Source of the DNA: CAZLKN01 sp964560135
Lineage (GTDB): Bacteria; Actinomycetota; JAICYB01
Direction: 5' to 3'
DNA length: 64,000 bases
NCBI GenBank assembly: GCA_964560135.1
Contig: CAZLKN010000010.1
Span: 1 to 64,000, forward strand
Positions 17,589 to 29,549 of the stretch are shown here, piece by piece; positions within the stretch are counted from its first letter, which is position 1, and each line of letters starts with the position of its first letter. The notes below the pieces were generated by a model. That model was not told the DNA's origin, did not search any database, and saw only the letters and a program-made list of their open reading frames with translations. The position numbers and the translations under genes are program-made.

Positions 17589-18620
17589 TCACCGCAGACT
17601 CTGCAGGTAGGCGACCAGCTTGTCGATGTCGTCGTCGTCCAGCCCCATGTCGGCGCCCGTGGGCATCAGCGTCCCAGGCTTCACCCCAGGGGCGTCGCGG
17701 ATCCACGCCCGCAGCTCCTCGTCGGTTCGCTCGAACATGGCGCCGCCGAAGCTCGTCCGTGTCGCGAAGTGCGTCAGATCCGGCCCGATGCGGCCCTCCG
17801 CCGGCGTCCCCCGGACCGTGTGACAGGCCACGCACTGGGACTCCTCGAAGATCCGCTTGCCTTCGATCGCGTCCGGCTCGGTGGGTTCGGTGGCGTTACC
17901 GGCCTGATCTCGCAGCCACTGTTCGAACTCCCCGGGCGGATGGGCGAATACCCGGATGCGCATGTTCGCGTGGGACAGGCCGCAGAACTCGGCGCACTGG
18001 CCGAGGTACCGGCCGGGCTCGTCGGCGCTGAGCCACAGGAAATTGCGGCGGCCCGGCACCACGTCCTGCTTGCCGGCCAGCCGCGGCACCCAGAAGCTGT
18101 GGATCACGTCGGTGCCCTCGAGGTCGAGCGCCACAGGCCGGCCGACGGGGATGTGCAGCTCGTTGGCGGTGATGACCCCGGAGTCCTGGTACTCGTACTC
18201 CCACCAGAACTGCTTGGCGACGACCGTGACGCGCAGGCTGTCATCGGGCTCGCTGGACAACTCGAAGATGGTAGCCACCGTGGGTGCCGCCACGAAGGCC
18301 AGGAGCACCGCCGGTGCGATCGTCCAGGCGATCTCCATCCGCGTGTTCCCGTGGACCTGACGGGGCGAACCGGGCGCCGCTCCGCGACGGCGACGGAACC
18401 GGAAGAGCGCGTACACCAGCAGTCCCTCGACGACCACGAACACCGCGACTGCGAGCCAGAAGACGAGCGTCCAGAGCTGATCGGCGCTCTGCGCGTTGTC
18501 GCCCGCCGGTCGCAGCGCGTCCTGCGGGGCGTCCGCCGCGCACGCCACGAGCAAGAGCGCTACGGCACCCAAGGCCGCGCGCGTGATCCGATGCAACCAG
18601 CGTACGGTGTCGACCCTCAT
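17589..18620 (-). CDS. ctaC: cytochrome c oxidase subunit II with fused cytochrome c domain
   Basis: A 343-residue lipoprotein: signal peptide with lipobox LVAC (Cys27), two membrane helices (about 48-75 and 95-118), then an external Cu(A) domain with ligands H174, C209, E211, C213, H217 and M220. Residues 250-343 add a class I cytochrome c: CVACH (263-267) binds haem and M319 in LMP is the axial ligand. The fusion defines a caa3-type oxidase that takes electrons from an external cytochrome. It is the first gene of the leftward ctaC-D-E-F-G-cupredoxin operon; GGAGAC precedes the ATG. Confidence 0.93.
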   Translation of the reverse strand: MRVDTVRWLHRITRAALGAVALLLVACAADAPQDALRPAGDNAQSADQLWTLVFWLAVAVFVVVEGLLVYALFRFRRRRGAAPGSPRQVHGNTRMEIAWTIAPAVLLAFVAAPTVATIFELSSEPDDSLRVTVVAKQFWWEYEYQDSGVITANELHIPVGRPVALDLEGTDVIHSFWVPRLAGKQDVVPGRRNFLWLSADEPGRYLGQCAEFCGLSHANMRIRVFAHPPGEFEQWLRDQAGNATEPTEPDAIEGKRIFEESQCVACHTVRGTPAEGRIGPDLTHFATRTSFGGAMFERTDEELRAWIRDAPGVKPGTLMPTGADMGLDDDDIDKLVAYLQSLR

Positions 18621-18810
18621 CGTCTCCGGGTTAAAGACTAGTTACCAGGGCCTGCTCGTGCAGGCGGTCACGATCTCGGGAGAGAGACTGCTTGCCGCAG
18701 GGGTGCCGCGTCAACTCACTTCGGTCTCTCCAGTCGCGGCCCGCCGGGCGGAGGGCCCCTCCGGGCCGTAGGCTAGACGTCCAGGAGTCGTTTACCGAAG
18801 GAGGGCCACC

Positions 18811-21486
<2,676 letters not shown>

Positions 21487-21495
21487 GGAGGACAC

Positions 21496-21828
21496 ATGCA
21501 GCTTCGTATCCGCATCGATGAAGAGGGCCGCCGCCGGGTGGTCCACCTGGTCGGCGAGTGCGACATGTCCACGGCCCCGCAACTGCGTGAGGCCCTGCTT
21601 CCGCTGCGTGGCCCCGAGATCGACGAGCTGATCGTGGACGCCTCGGAGCTGGAGTTCATGGACTCCACAGGTCTCGGGGTCGTCATCGGATGCCTCAAAC
21701 GCCTCCGCGAGTCCGGAGGAGTGCTCAAGATCGTCGGCGCCACCGGGCCCGTCCGTCGCGTGCTGGAGATCACCGGGATCGATCAGATCATCCCGCTGCA
21801 CGATTCACTGGAGGCTGCGACGGACTGA
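21496..21828 (+). CDS. STAS-domain anti-sigma factor antagonist
   Basis: A 110-residue STAS protein like SpoIIAA/RsbV. The phosphorylatable serine lies in FMDSTGLG, where partner kinases of the RsbW type act; unphosphorylated protein releases a sigma factor from its anti-sigma factor. No kinase or sigma factor gene is next to it in this window. ATG 21496 follows GAGGAGG and starts nine bases after the aconitase stop, so it is probably co-transcribed with acnA. Confidence 0.88.
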   Translation: MQLRIRIDEEGRRRVVHLVGECDMSTAPQLREALLPLRGPEIDELIVDASELEFMDSTGLGVVIGCLKRLRESGGVLKIVGATGPVRRVLEITGIDQIIPLHDSLEAATD

Positions 21829-21882
21829 GACCGCAGCCGACGAGTTGCCGGGGGCCGGGAACGGCCCGCGCGAAGGAGAAGC

Positions 21883-22683
21883 ATGATGCAGGCGATCTGG
21901 CGCGGAGCGATCAGCTTCGGACTCATCACCATCCCGGTACGGCTCTACGGCGCCACCGAGGAGAAGAGCCTCCGGTTCAACCTGCTCCACAAGACCGACG
22001 ACGGGCGCGTCAAGAACAACCGGACCTGCACCGTGTGCGGTCAGGATGGCCTCTCCAAGGACGACCTCGTGCGCGCCTACGAGTACGAGAAAGGCGCCTA
22101 CGTGAAGTTCGAGGGCGACGAACTCGACGCCGTCCAGGTCGAGACCTCGCACACCGTGGAGGTCGTCCACTTCGCCCCGGGAGAACAGATCGATCCCGTC
22201 GCCTACCAGCGCTCCTACTACCTCGCCCCCGAGGAGCTGGGCGTGAAGGCCTACGCCCTGCTGCGCCGGGCCCTCGACTCCACCGACCGCGTGGCCGTCG
22301 CCAAGGTGGCGATCCGCGACAAGGAGCGGCTGGCGGTGCTGCGCGTGCGCGGTGAAGCGATCGTGCTGGAGACCATGTACTGGCCCGACGAGATCCGCGA
22401 TCCTGCCTTCCCCGAGCTCGAGCGGGAGGTCGACGTCCGCGAGCAGGAGCTCAAGATGGCACACAGCCTCATCGAGACGATGAGCGAGGACTTCGACCCC
22501 GCCCGGTACCGGGATGCCTACCGCGAAGCGCTCCTGCAGGCCGTGGAGGCCAAGATCGCCGGACGCGAGATCGCGGCGCCGCCGACCCCCGAGGCGCAGG
22601 CGCCGGTGGTCGACCTGATGGAGGCGCTGCAACGCTCGCTGGACGAGGTCAAGTCCCGCCGGGACAAGGCCGCCGGAGAATAG
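21883..22683 (+). CDS. ku: Ku protein for non-homologous end joining
   Basis: A 266-residue bacterial Ku. It forms a ring homodimer that threads onto double-strand DNA ends and recruits LigD. Hallmarks are the start AIWRGAISFGLITIPVRLY, a CxxC pair (CTVCG) in the first third, YEYEKGAYV and the core ETMYWPDEIRDP. The C-terminal tail is short and mildly charged. No ligD lies in the window. GAAGGAGAAGC precedes two adjacent ATGs (21883 and 21886). Confidence 0.92.
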   Translation: MMQAIWRGAISFGLITIPVRLYGATEEKSLRFNLLHKTDDGRVKNNRTCTVCGQDGLSKDDLVRAYEYEKGAYVKFEGDELDAVQVETSHTVEVVHFAPGEQIDPVAYQRSYYLAPEELGVKAYALLRRALDSTDRVAVAKVAIRDKERLAVLRVRGEAIVLETMYWPDEIRDPAFPELEREVDVREQELKMAHSLIETMSEDFDPARYRDAYREALLQAVEAKIAGREIAAPPTPEAQAPVVDLMEALQRSLDEVKSRRDKAAGE

Positions 22684-22714
22684 CGTCCGGCCGAGACGGT
22701 ATGCTGCTCGCCAT

Positions 22715-23650
22715 ATGCACGCCGTCCTGATCGAGAACCCGATCGCCCACAACGTCACACCGGCCAGCCTCCGGGTCGCCGAACGTGCGCTCGAGGCCAC
22801 CTTCGACCTCGAGCTCGTCTCGACACAGCGACGCGGCCATGCCGCCGACCTCGCACGGGAGGCGGTGGAGGCGGGGGCCAAGACCGTCATCGCCTACGGC
22901 GGCGACGGCACCGTGAACGAAGTCGTGAATGGCCTCCTGGGGGCCGAGACCGGCACCGACGTCGTGTTCGGGGTGTTGCCCGGCGGCGGAACCAACGTGC
23001 TGGCGCGCAACCTCGGCTACCCCAACGACCTCGTCGAGGCCACCGCCCACCTGATCGAGCTCGTGGAGAACGGGAGCCCACGTCGGATCGGGCTCGGACG
23101 CATCCACGCCGCAACCGGCACCGGCCCCCTGGACCGTGTCTTCACCTTCGGCGCCGGACTGGTCCTCGATGCCGAGACGGTGCGCCGCGTGGAAGCCTCG
23201 GGCCTGCGGCCGAAGCTGGGTGACATGGCCTACGTCTGGTGCGCCATCCGCTCGTTCTTCTCGCTGCGGCGCACCGGCGGGCCCGCTCTCGTGGTGGACA
23301 CGCCGGAGGGTCCCGTGGACGCCTGGTGGGCCATGGTGGGGCTCTCCGGGCCGTTCACCTACCTCGGGAAGCGGGCACTCCGGGTGCTGCCGCGCGCCGA
23401 TCACGACCGGGGACTGGACCTCGTCGCCGGCACCTCCATGCGGATCGTGCGGACGCTGCGCTGGGTGTCCCAGGCGCTCCGCGCCGGGCGCCACGTGGAG
23501 CACCGCGACATCACCCACCTCGAGGACCGGCCCGAGCTGACGGTGGAGGCGCTCCGGCCTGTGGCGCTGCAGGCCGACGGGGAGGACCTGGGCGACGTCC
23601 ACGGGTTCCGGGCCGTTTCGCTTCCCCGGGCCCTTCCCGTCTGGGCCTGA
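22715..23650 (+). CDS. diacylglycerol/sphingosine kinase family lipid kinase
   Basis: A 311-residue protein with the DAGK catalytic fold. The ATP loop AYGGDGTVNEVVNG and the PGGGTNVLARNLG motif are intact; the C-terminal beta-sandwich domain follows. Members phosphorylate diacylglycerol or related lipids, some in glycolipid or PIM metabolism. A TATGCT hexamer (22700-22705) ends nine bases before ATG 22715 and there is no ribosome-binding site, which fits a leaderless transcript starting at or near the ATG. Confidence 0.85.
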   Translation: MHAVLIENPIAHNVTPASLRVAERALEATFDLELVSTQRRGHAADLAREAVEAGAKTVIAYGGDGTVNEVVNGLLGAETGTDVVFGVLPGGGTNVLARNLGYPNDLVEATAHLIELVENGSPRRIGLGRIHAATGTGPLDRVFTFGAGLVLDAETVRRVEASGLRPKLGDMAYVWCAIRSFFSLRRTGGPALVVDTPEGPVDAWWAMVGLSGPFTYLGKRALRVLPRADHDRGLDLVAGTSMRIVRTLRWVSQALRAGRHVEHRDITHLEDRPELTVEALRPVALQADGEDLGDVHGFRAVSLPRALPVWA

Positions 23651-23680
23651 GGGCTTCGTGCGCTCGTGAACAGGACCCGC

Positions 23681-23719
23681 TTGTGCACCCTTGCACAAAT
23701 CATCGAGGCTCGGCATACT
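23681..23719 (+). promoter_or_regulatory. whiB promoter with palindromic operator over the -35 box
   Basis: TTGCAC (23691-23696) and CATACT (23714-23719) are spaced by exactly 17 bases. A perfect inverted repeat TTGTGCA-CCCT-TGCACAA (23681-23698) covers the -35 hexamer. A regulator binding it would control whiB transcription; its identity is unknown. Confidence 0.7.
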
Positions 23720-23795
23720 AATGCAGCTCTGGTGTCACATCCCTGACGTACTCCCAGGCGATCGTTGGTCGTCCAGTTTCAAGGAGGTCCCCCCG

Positions 23796-24041
23796 ATGGA
23801 TTGGCGCGAAACCGCCCGCTGCAAGGAGATGGACCCCGATCTTTTCTTCCCCGTGGGGACCACAGGACCCGCACTGCTCCAGATCGAAGCCGCGAAAGCC
23901 GTGTGCCGTACGTGCAACGTCCGCGAGGAGTGCCTGCGCTACGCGATCGACTCCAACCAGGAGTACGGGATCTGGGGCAGCACGACCGAGGAGGAGCGGC
24001 GGTACATGCGCCGGGAGCTCACCGCCCGCGTGGCGCGCTGA
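23796..24041 (+). CDS. whiB: WhiB-family Fe-S transcriptional regulator
   Basis: An 81-residue Wbl protein. The four cluster cysteines are C9, C37, C40 and C46 (CRTCNVREEC), followed by the turn GIWGS at 58-62 (usually G(V/I)WGG) and a basic C-terminus. Wbl proteins hold an O2/NO-sensitive [4Fe-4S] cluster and bind sigma-A region 4. The gene lies a few genes from a pdtaS homologue, as whiB1 does in mycobacteria, so a WhiB1-like role is plausible. The start is fixed by AAGGAGGT (23781-23788) seven bases upstream. Confidence 0.9.
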   Translation: MDWRETARCKEMDPDLFFPVGTTGPALLQIEAAKAVCRTCNVREECLRYAIDSNQEYGIWGSTTEEERRYMRRELTARVAR

Positions 24042-24042
24042 G

Positions 24043-25911
24043 CTAGCCGTCCTCCCCCGACCCGAACAGGTGCGGTGGAGCCTCAGCCGCGTCCGACCGT
24101 AGCCGATCCACGAGGGCTCGGAGCTCGGCGCCGTCCAGCACCTCGCACCGCTTCAGCTCCTCGGCCACCCCACGCAGCGCCGTCTCCTGCTCCTTGAGGA
24201 TGCCCAGCGCCCGCTCGTAGGCCTCGGAGACCAGACGTGATACCTCTTCGTCCACGACCCGCGACAACTCCTCGGAGGCGTTGCGACTCCGCTCCCACGG
24301 CATCCCTTCCAGGAACTGCTGGCCGTTCTGGACGACCGCCAGCGGACCGATCCGCGGCGACATCCCGAACTCCTCGACCATGCGACGGGCGATGTCCGCG
24401 GTCTTGCGCAGGTCGTCCTGCGCCCCCGTGGACACGTGACCGAAGATGATCTGCTCCGCGGCCCGCCCGGCGAGCAGGACGGCCAGCCGGTCGTGCAGCT
24501 CGGGCTCGGTGAGCAGGTAACGGTCCTCCAGCGGCAGGGTGACGGTCATGCCGAGGGCCGCGGCGCCGCGGGGGATGATCGACACCTTGTGGACGGGATC
24601 GTGGTGCTCCACGAACATGCCGACGAGCGCATGGCCGGTTTCGTGGTGGGCCACGATGTCCTTCTCGACCTCCGACAGCACGCGGCTGCGGCGCTCCATG
24701 CCCGTCAGGACCCGCTCGATGGCCTCCTGGAGGTCCTTCTGAGCGACGGCCTCCTCACCTCGGCGGGCCGCCAGCAGCGCCGCCTCGTTCACGACGTTCT
24801 CGAGTTCGGCACCCGCGACCCCGGGCGTCTGTGCGGCGATCGCCCGGAGATCGACGTCGTCGGCGAGCTTCACGCGCTTGGCGTGCACCTGCAGGATCTC
24901 CACGCGGCCGTTGAGATCGGGCCGGTCGACGACCACCATCCGGTCGAAGCGTCCCGGGCGCATCAAGGCGCGGTCCAGCACCTCCGGCCGGTTCGTGGCG
25001 GCCATGATGATCACGCCGGCACGCGGATCGAACCCGTCCATCTCGGCGAGGAGCTGGTTCAAGGTCTGCTCGCGCTCGTCGTGCCCGCCCACCTGCACGG
25101 GACCCCCACGGGACTTGCCGATGGTGTCCAGCTCGTCGATGAAGATGATGCAGGGGGCCTGGCCCTTGGCCTGTTCGAACAGCTCCCGCACGCGGGCCGC
25201 GCCAACGCCGACGAACATCTCCACGAACTCCGACCCGGAGATGAAGAAGAACGGAACGTCGGCCTCGCCGGCGACGGCGCGGGCGAGGAGCGTCTTCCCG
25301 GTCCCCGGCGGCCCCACCAGCACGACGCCCTTCGGGATCCGGCCCCCGAGCCGCTGGTACTTGTCGGGACTCTTCAGGAAGTCGACGATCTCCCGGAGCT
25401 CTTCCACCGCCTCGTCGACCCCGGCGACGTCCCCGAAGGTGGTCCGCATCTCCTTGCGGTCGTACACCTTGGCCTTGGAGCGGCCGAACTGGAGGGCCGA
25501 GCCGGGGCCGCCCATGCGCCGGAGCATGAAGATCCAGAAGGCGAGGATGAGCAGGAACGGGACCGTCCACAACAAGATCCCCCACAGGGGGTTGTCGGGC
25601 TGGAACCGGTACTCGACGCCTTGGCCGTCGAGCTGTTCGATCAGGCCGGGATCCTCGACGGTCCCGATGGGCGTCGTGAACGAGACGTCGCGGTTGCCCT
25701 GGCGGTACGTCCCCTCCATCCCCGAGGAGCCGATCACCACTTCCTCGACACGACCCTGCTCCAGGAGCTCCTTGAAGCGACTGTAGGCGAGCTCCTCACC
25801 GTTCTGCGCCAGGCCCTGGAAGAACCACATGCCGATCAGGATCAACCCTGCGTAGATCGCGATGATCTGCCAGGGCCGCCGGGGCCGCGGGGTTTGTACA
25901 CGTTTCTCCAC
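24043..25911 (-). CDS. ftsH: ATP-dependent zinc metalloprotease FtsH
   Basis: A 622-residue membrane AAA+ protease that degrades misfolded membrane and some cytoplasmic proteins. Two N-terminal helices (14-31 and 109-129) flank an external domain. Walker A GPPGTGKT is 200-207, Walker B IIFIDELD 255-262, the pore loop MFVGVG about 232, the second region of homology TNRPEVLDRALMRPGRFDR. The zinc motif is H423-E-T-G-H427, with Thr replacing the usual Ala; the third ligand Asp is in STGAQDD. Start GTG 25911 has a minus-strand TATGCT (25925-25920) eight bases away, suggesting leaderless expression. Confidence 0.93.
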   Translation of the reverse strand: MEKRVQTPRPRRPWQIIAIYAGLILIGMWFFQGLAQNGEELAYSRFKELLEQGRVEEVVIGSSGMEGTYRQGNRDVSFTTPIGTVEDPGLIEQLDGQGVEYRFQPDNPLWGILLWTVPFLLILAFWIFMLRRMGGPGSALQFGRSKAKVYDRKEMRTTFGDVAGVDEAVEELREIVDFLKSPDKYQRLGGRIPKGVVLVGPPGTGKTLLARAVAGEADVPFFFISGSEFVEMFVGVGAARVRELFEQAKGQAPCIIFIDELDTIGKSRGGPVQVGGHDEREQTLNQLLAEMDGFDPRAGVIIMAATNRPEVLDRALMRPGRFDRMVVVDRPDLNGRVEILQVHAKRVKLADDVDLRAIAAQTPGVAGAELENVVNEAALLAARRGEEAVAQKDLQEAIERVLTGMERRSRVLSEVEKDIVAHHETGHALVGMFVEHHDPVHKVSIIPRGAAALGMTVTLPLEDRYLLTEPELHDRLAVLLAGRAAEQIIFGHVSTGAQDDLRKTADIARRMVEEFGMSPRIGPLAVVQNGQQFLEGMPWERSRNASEELSRVVDEEVSRLVSEAYERALGILKEQETALRGVAEELKRCEVLDGAELRALVDRLRSDAAEAPPHLFGSGEDG

Positions 25912-25997
25912 GTCGGCCCAGCATAACCGGCCGTTTCGGGCACGAGCCGGGCCCGTGCCCGTAACATGGTGCCACCCGCAAGACCGGAGGAATACAC

Positions 25998-26333
25998 GTG
26001 GAGATCAAGATCACCTGCCGGGCCTGCGAGCGGACCTACCCGCTCGACATGGCCGTGGATCCCGAGGGCCGTCCAGGCCACTGCCCCTTCTGCGGTGAGG
26101 TTCTCGCCTTCCAGTATGCGAGCACCTTGGTCGAGACCGCCGAGCGTGTCATCCGGCTGGGGGCCGAGTTCACGCGGCAGCTCACCCTGCTCGCCGAGCT
26201 GGCTGGTGGCTTCAAGATCGAGGGCGACTCGATCTCCGAGCCCGTCCGCGACGCGATCCACCACCAGGACCGGCTGATCGAAGAGCCCTACAGGCCGGGG
26301 TGGCCACCGAGACCCAGCGAGCCGGTCACCTAG
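25998..26333 (+). CDS. zinc-ribbon protein of unknown function
   Basis: A 111-residue soluble protein. Two cysteine pairs, CRAC (8-11) and CPFCG (29-33), form a probable zinc ribbon in the first 40 residues; the rest is a helix-rich segment (ETAERVIRLGAEFTRQLTLL). The start GTG 25998 has GGAGG eight bases upstream. The next gene, a pseudo-receiver, begins inside its last codons, so both are probably co-expressed. Function cannot be assigned. Confidence 0.65.
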   Translation: MEIKITCRACERTYPLDMAVDPEGRPGHCPFCGEVLAFQYASTLVETAERVIRLGAEFTRQLTLLAELAGGFKIEGDSISEPVRDAIHHQDRLIEEPYRPGWPPRPSEPVT

Positions 26334-26755
26334 TCGTGCTCGTCCTCGTCGTCGACAAGGATCCGTACGACCTCGATGCTCTGGGGTCCGGACTCCGGGC
26401 CCCCGACCTGACGGTGGCCACGGCAACCGATGGCGCGCAGGCCCTGGCCGTGGCGCGGGCGGATCTCCCCGACGTCGTGGTGACGGCATCGAGCCTCGGC
26501 CAGATGGGCGGCTTCGCCCTGTCGCGCGAGCTCAAGACCCTCGCGGCGGCCGGCGCGCTCCCGGAGCCCAAGATCCTCATCCTGCTGGAGCGGGACCACG
26601 ACGCATGGCTCGCGGCCTGGTCCCGCTGCGACGCCTGGCGCACGAAGCCGATCGCTCCCCAGGATGTCGAGCAACTGATCCGGGAACTGGTCCCCGGCGA
26701 CCAGAGCGGCTTCGGGTTCGACGAGGCCGACCCGGTGGAGTCCGCTCCGGCCTAG
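26300..26755 (+). CDS. degenerate response-regulator receiver domain
   Basis: A 151-residue single receiver-like domain. The acidic pocket (D19, D21) and the conserved lysine K116 in TKP are kept, but alignment on the MGGF motif (normally M-D/P-GF) places Ala63 where the phosphorylated Asp should be. It therefore probably works without phosphorylation. No output domain follows; the tail is acidic. Start GTG 26300 overlaps the zinc-ribbon gene by 34 bases; GTG 26336, just after that gene's stop, is an alternative. Its stop shares CTAG with the convergent membrane-protein gene. Confidence 0.65.
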   Translation: MATETQRAGHLVVLVLVVDKDPYDLDALGSGLRAPDLTVATATDGAQALAVARADLPDVVVTASSLGQMGGFALSRELKTLAAAGALPEPKILILLERDHDAWLAAWSRCDAWRTKPIAPQDVEQLIRELVPGDQSGFGFDEADPVESAPA

Positions 26756-26934
26756 AGGACGCGGCGCCAGGTGTAGTAGAGGCCGCCGACGCCGCCGACG
26801 ATGAGCATGTTGAAGATCGTGCTCCCCGGCGCGACGAACCAGATTCGCTGGATCACGTAGGCGACCACGATGCCGAGCACGAGCGCGATGATCGCGTCGG
26901 GCTTGATGCGCTCTTCGCGGAACCGGTAGTCCAT
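26752..26934 (-). CDS. small membrane protein, 60 residues
   Basis: Two predicted membrane helices (about 14-31 and 38-54) with a charged, Arg-rich N-terminus (MDYRFREERIKPD) and a basic end (YYTWRRVL). The start ATG 26934 is chosen because everything upstream in frame lacks coding character. It overlaps the receiver-like gene tail-to-tail by four bases and follows the histidine kinase gene on the same strand, with only 17 bases between. Role unknown. Confidence 0.6.
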   Translation of the reverse strand: MDYRFREERIKPDAIIALVLGIVVAYVIQRIWFVAPGSTIFNMLIVGGVGGLYYTWRRVL

Positions 26935-26951
26935 GCCGACCAGACTACCCG

Positions 26952-28388
26952 CTACGGGCCGTGGTAGCCCGGAAGCGGCACCGTGATATCGATCCGCGTC
27001 CCCTCCTCGGAGGTGACCTCGATCGTGCCCTTCAGCTCGTCGATCAGCCGCTGGACGATCTGGAGGCCGAGACCGGCTTTGTCCCAATCGAAGCCCTCCG
27101 GCAGCCCGCGTCCGTCATCGGCGACGGACGCGAACAGCGTGCTGTCGTCCTTGGTGACGTTCACTACGAGGCGTCCGCTGTCACGGCCCTCGAAGGCGTG
27201 CTCGGCGGCGTTCTGAACGAGCTCGGTGAGCACGAGCGACAGAGGCGTCGCCACGACAGCCGGCAGCTCGCCGATCTCCCCCTCGAGCTCCGTCTTGATC
27301 CCCGCCTCCGAGAGTCCCAGCGCGTCATCGAGCATCCGCAGCACCCCGCGGAGAACCTCACCGAAGTCGACGAGGTCGCTGGAGGCCTGGGACAGGGTCT
27401 CGTGGACGAAGGCGATCGTCCGGATGCGCCGGACCCCTTCCTCCAGAGCCTCCTTGGCTTCTGCGGACTCGAGCCTGCGCCCCTGGATCCGCAGGAGGCT
27501 GGCGATCGTCTGGAGGTTGTTCTTCACCCGGTGGTGGATCTCCCGGATCACCGCGTCCTTGTAGAGCAGCATCCGGTCGCGCCGGCGGACTTCGGTGACG
27601 TCCTGAACCAGCACCATCCCGCCGGTGGCTTCCCCGCCGATCCTGAACGGCACGAGGCGCCGGCTGATCACCTCACCTCCCACCTCCACCTCCGCCTCCA
27701 GCGGCACCCCGCCCTCGAGGGCCGAGCACAGCGCCTTGCCGCCCGGCAGCTCCTGCACGTTCGAGCCCACGAGCTCCTTGAACACGCCGAGCCGGCGGTG
27801 CGCCGCGATGGCGTTGGGAGATGCGAAGACGACCAGGCCCGAGGGGGCCAGGACCATCAGCCCCTCGCCCACACGGGGCGCGTCCCAGTCCTCCATCCCC
27901 GAGAACGGGAAGACGCCCTCGACGGCCATCCGGTACAGGGAGTCCGCGCACTGGGAGTAGGCTTCCTCCAGACCGGACACCCGCCGCCCCCCGAAGGGCA
28001 TACCCTCCCGCAGGATCACGGCCGGCACGTCGTCGCCCACCCGGATCGGGATCGTGGCCCGGTGGACCCCTCGCGAGTCCACGCTCCCCCGCTGGAGCCG
28101 CCCGGTCTCCAGGGCCTGGAGCGCCTCCCGGGCGTTCTCGGCCAACAGAGCCGTCCCCACATGATCGTCCGGGTAGAGGGTCTGGGTGGACAGCGGCCGG
28201 ATCTGGGCCAGCGTCAGCAGGTTGCCGTCGGGATCGCCCTTGATCGGTGCCAGCAGGAGCAGATCGGAGAAGGACAGGTCCGCGAGCATCTGCCACACGG
28301 CCACGAGCCGGTGGAAATGGTTCACCTGGACCTGGCTGATCCCGCCGGCTCGTGAACACAGCTCTTCGAGGAGCGTGGACACGCTCAC
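26952..28388 (-). CDS. pdtaS: PdtaS-like sensor histidine kinase
   Basis: A 478-residue soluble kinase with an N-terminal GAF-type domain (1-150), a PAS-like domain (about 165-270) and a HisKA_2/HATPase core. The phosphoacceptor box is IREIHHRVKNN (His285/286), followed by LTELVQNAAEHAF (N box), DDGRGLPEGF (G1) and GLGLQIVQ (G2). In mycobacteria PdtaS pairs with the ANTAR regulator PdtaR; no pdtaR is nearby. The first base of its GTG start adjoins the stop of the biotinyl-domain gene, so they are coupled. whiB, pdtaS and the biotinyl gene keep the order seen in mycobacteria, interrupted here by ftsH and small genes. Confidence 0.88.
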   Translation of the reverse strand: MSVSTLLEELCSRAGGISQVQVNHFHRLVAVWQMLADLSFSDLLLLAPIKGDPDGNLLTLAQIRPLSTQTLYPDDHVGTALLAENAREALQALETGRLQRGSVDSRGVHRATIPIRVGDDVPAVILREGMPFGGRRVSGLEEAYSQCADSLYRMAVEGVFPFSGMEDWDAPRVGEGLMVLAPSGLVVFASPNAIAAHRRLGVFKELVGSNVQELPGGKALCSALEGGVPLEAEVEVGGEVISRRLVPFRIGGEATGGMVLVQDVTEVRRRDRMLLYKDAVIREIHHRVKNNLQTIASLLRIQGRRLESAEAKEALEEGVRRIRTIAFVHETLSQASSDLVDFGEVLRGVLRMLDDALGLSEAGIKTELEGEIGELPAVVATPLSLVLTELVQNAAEHAFEGRDSGRLVVNVTKDDSTLFASVADDGRGLPEGFDWDKAGLGLQIVQRLIDELKGTIEVTSEEGTRIDITVPLPGYHGP

Positions 28389-28601
28389 CTACTCCACGAC
28401 CGCGATCACGTCGCCTTCCTGCACGACACCACCCTCGTCGACCCGGACCTCTTTGACCACCCCGTCCTGGGGGGAGAACACGGGGATCTCCATCTTCATC
28501 GACTCCAGGATGACCAGGGTGTCCCCCTCCGAAACCTGCTGGCCCGCACCGACCTCGACCTTCCACACGTTGGCCACCATCTCCGCGATCACATCCGCCA
28601 T
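28389..28601 (-). CDS. small biotinyl/lipoyl-domain carrier protein
   Basis: A 70-residue stand-alone biotinyl domain. The biotin-accepting lysine is in ESMKMEIPV, and the two half-barrel repeats (VEVGAGQQVSEGD and VRVDEGGVVQEGD) are clear. It resembles mycobacterial TB7.3 (Rv3221c), also next to pdtaS. Carboxylase genes downstream in the same direction (29897-32304) suggest it may carry CO2 for the carboxyltransferase; no biotin carboxylase gene is in the window. Confidence 0.87.
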   Translation of the reverse strand: MADVIAEMVANVWKVEVGAGQQVSEGDTLVILESMKMEIPVFSPQDGVVKEVRVDEGGVVQEGDVIAVVE

Positions 28602-28618
28602 GTCATCCCTTTCGCCTC

Positions 28619-29515
<897 letters not shown>

Positions 29516-29549
29516 GTTGCCTCCCTGGCTATCGCGTCGAAGGGTCACA

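Noticed and set aside
18730..18775. GC-rich hairpin and TAGGCT/TAGACG elements in front of aconitase as a defined promoter
   Set aside because: Several overlapping hexamers are possible and none has a convincing -35 partner, so no specific promoter is claimed.
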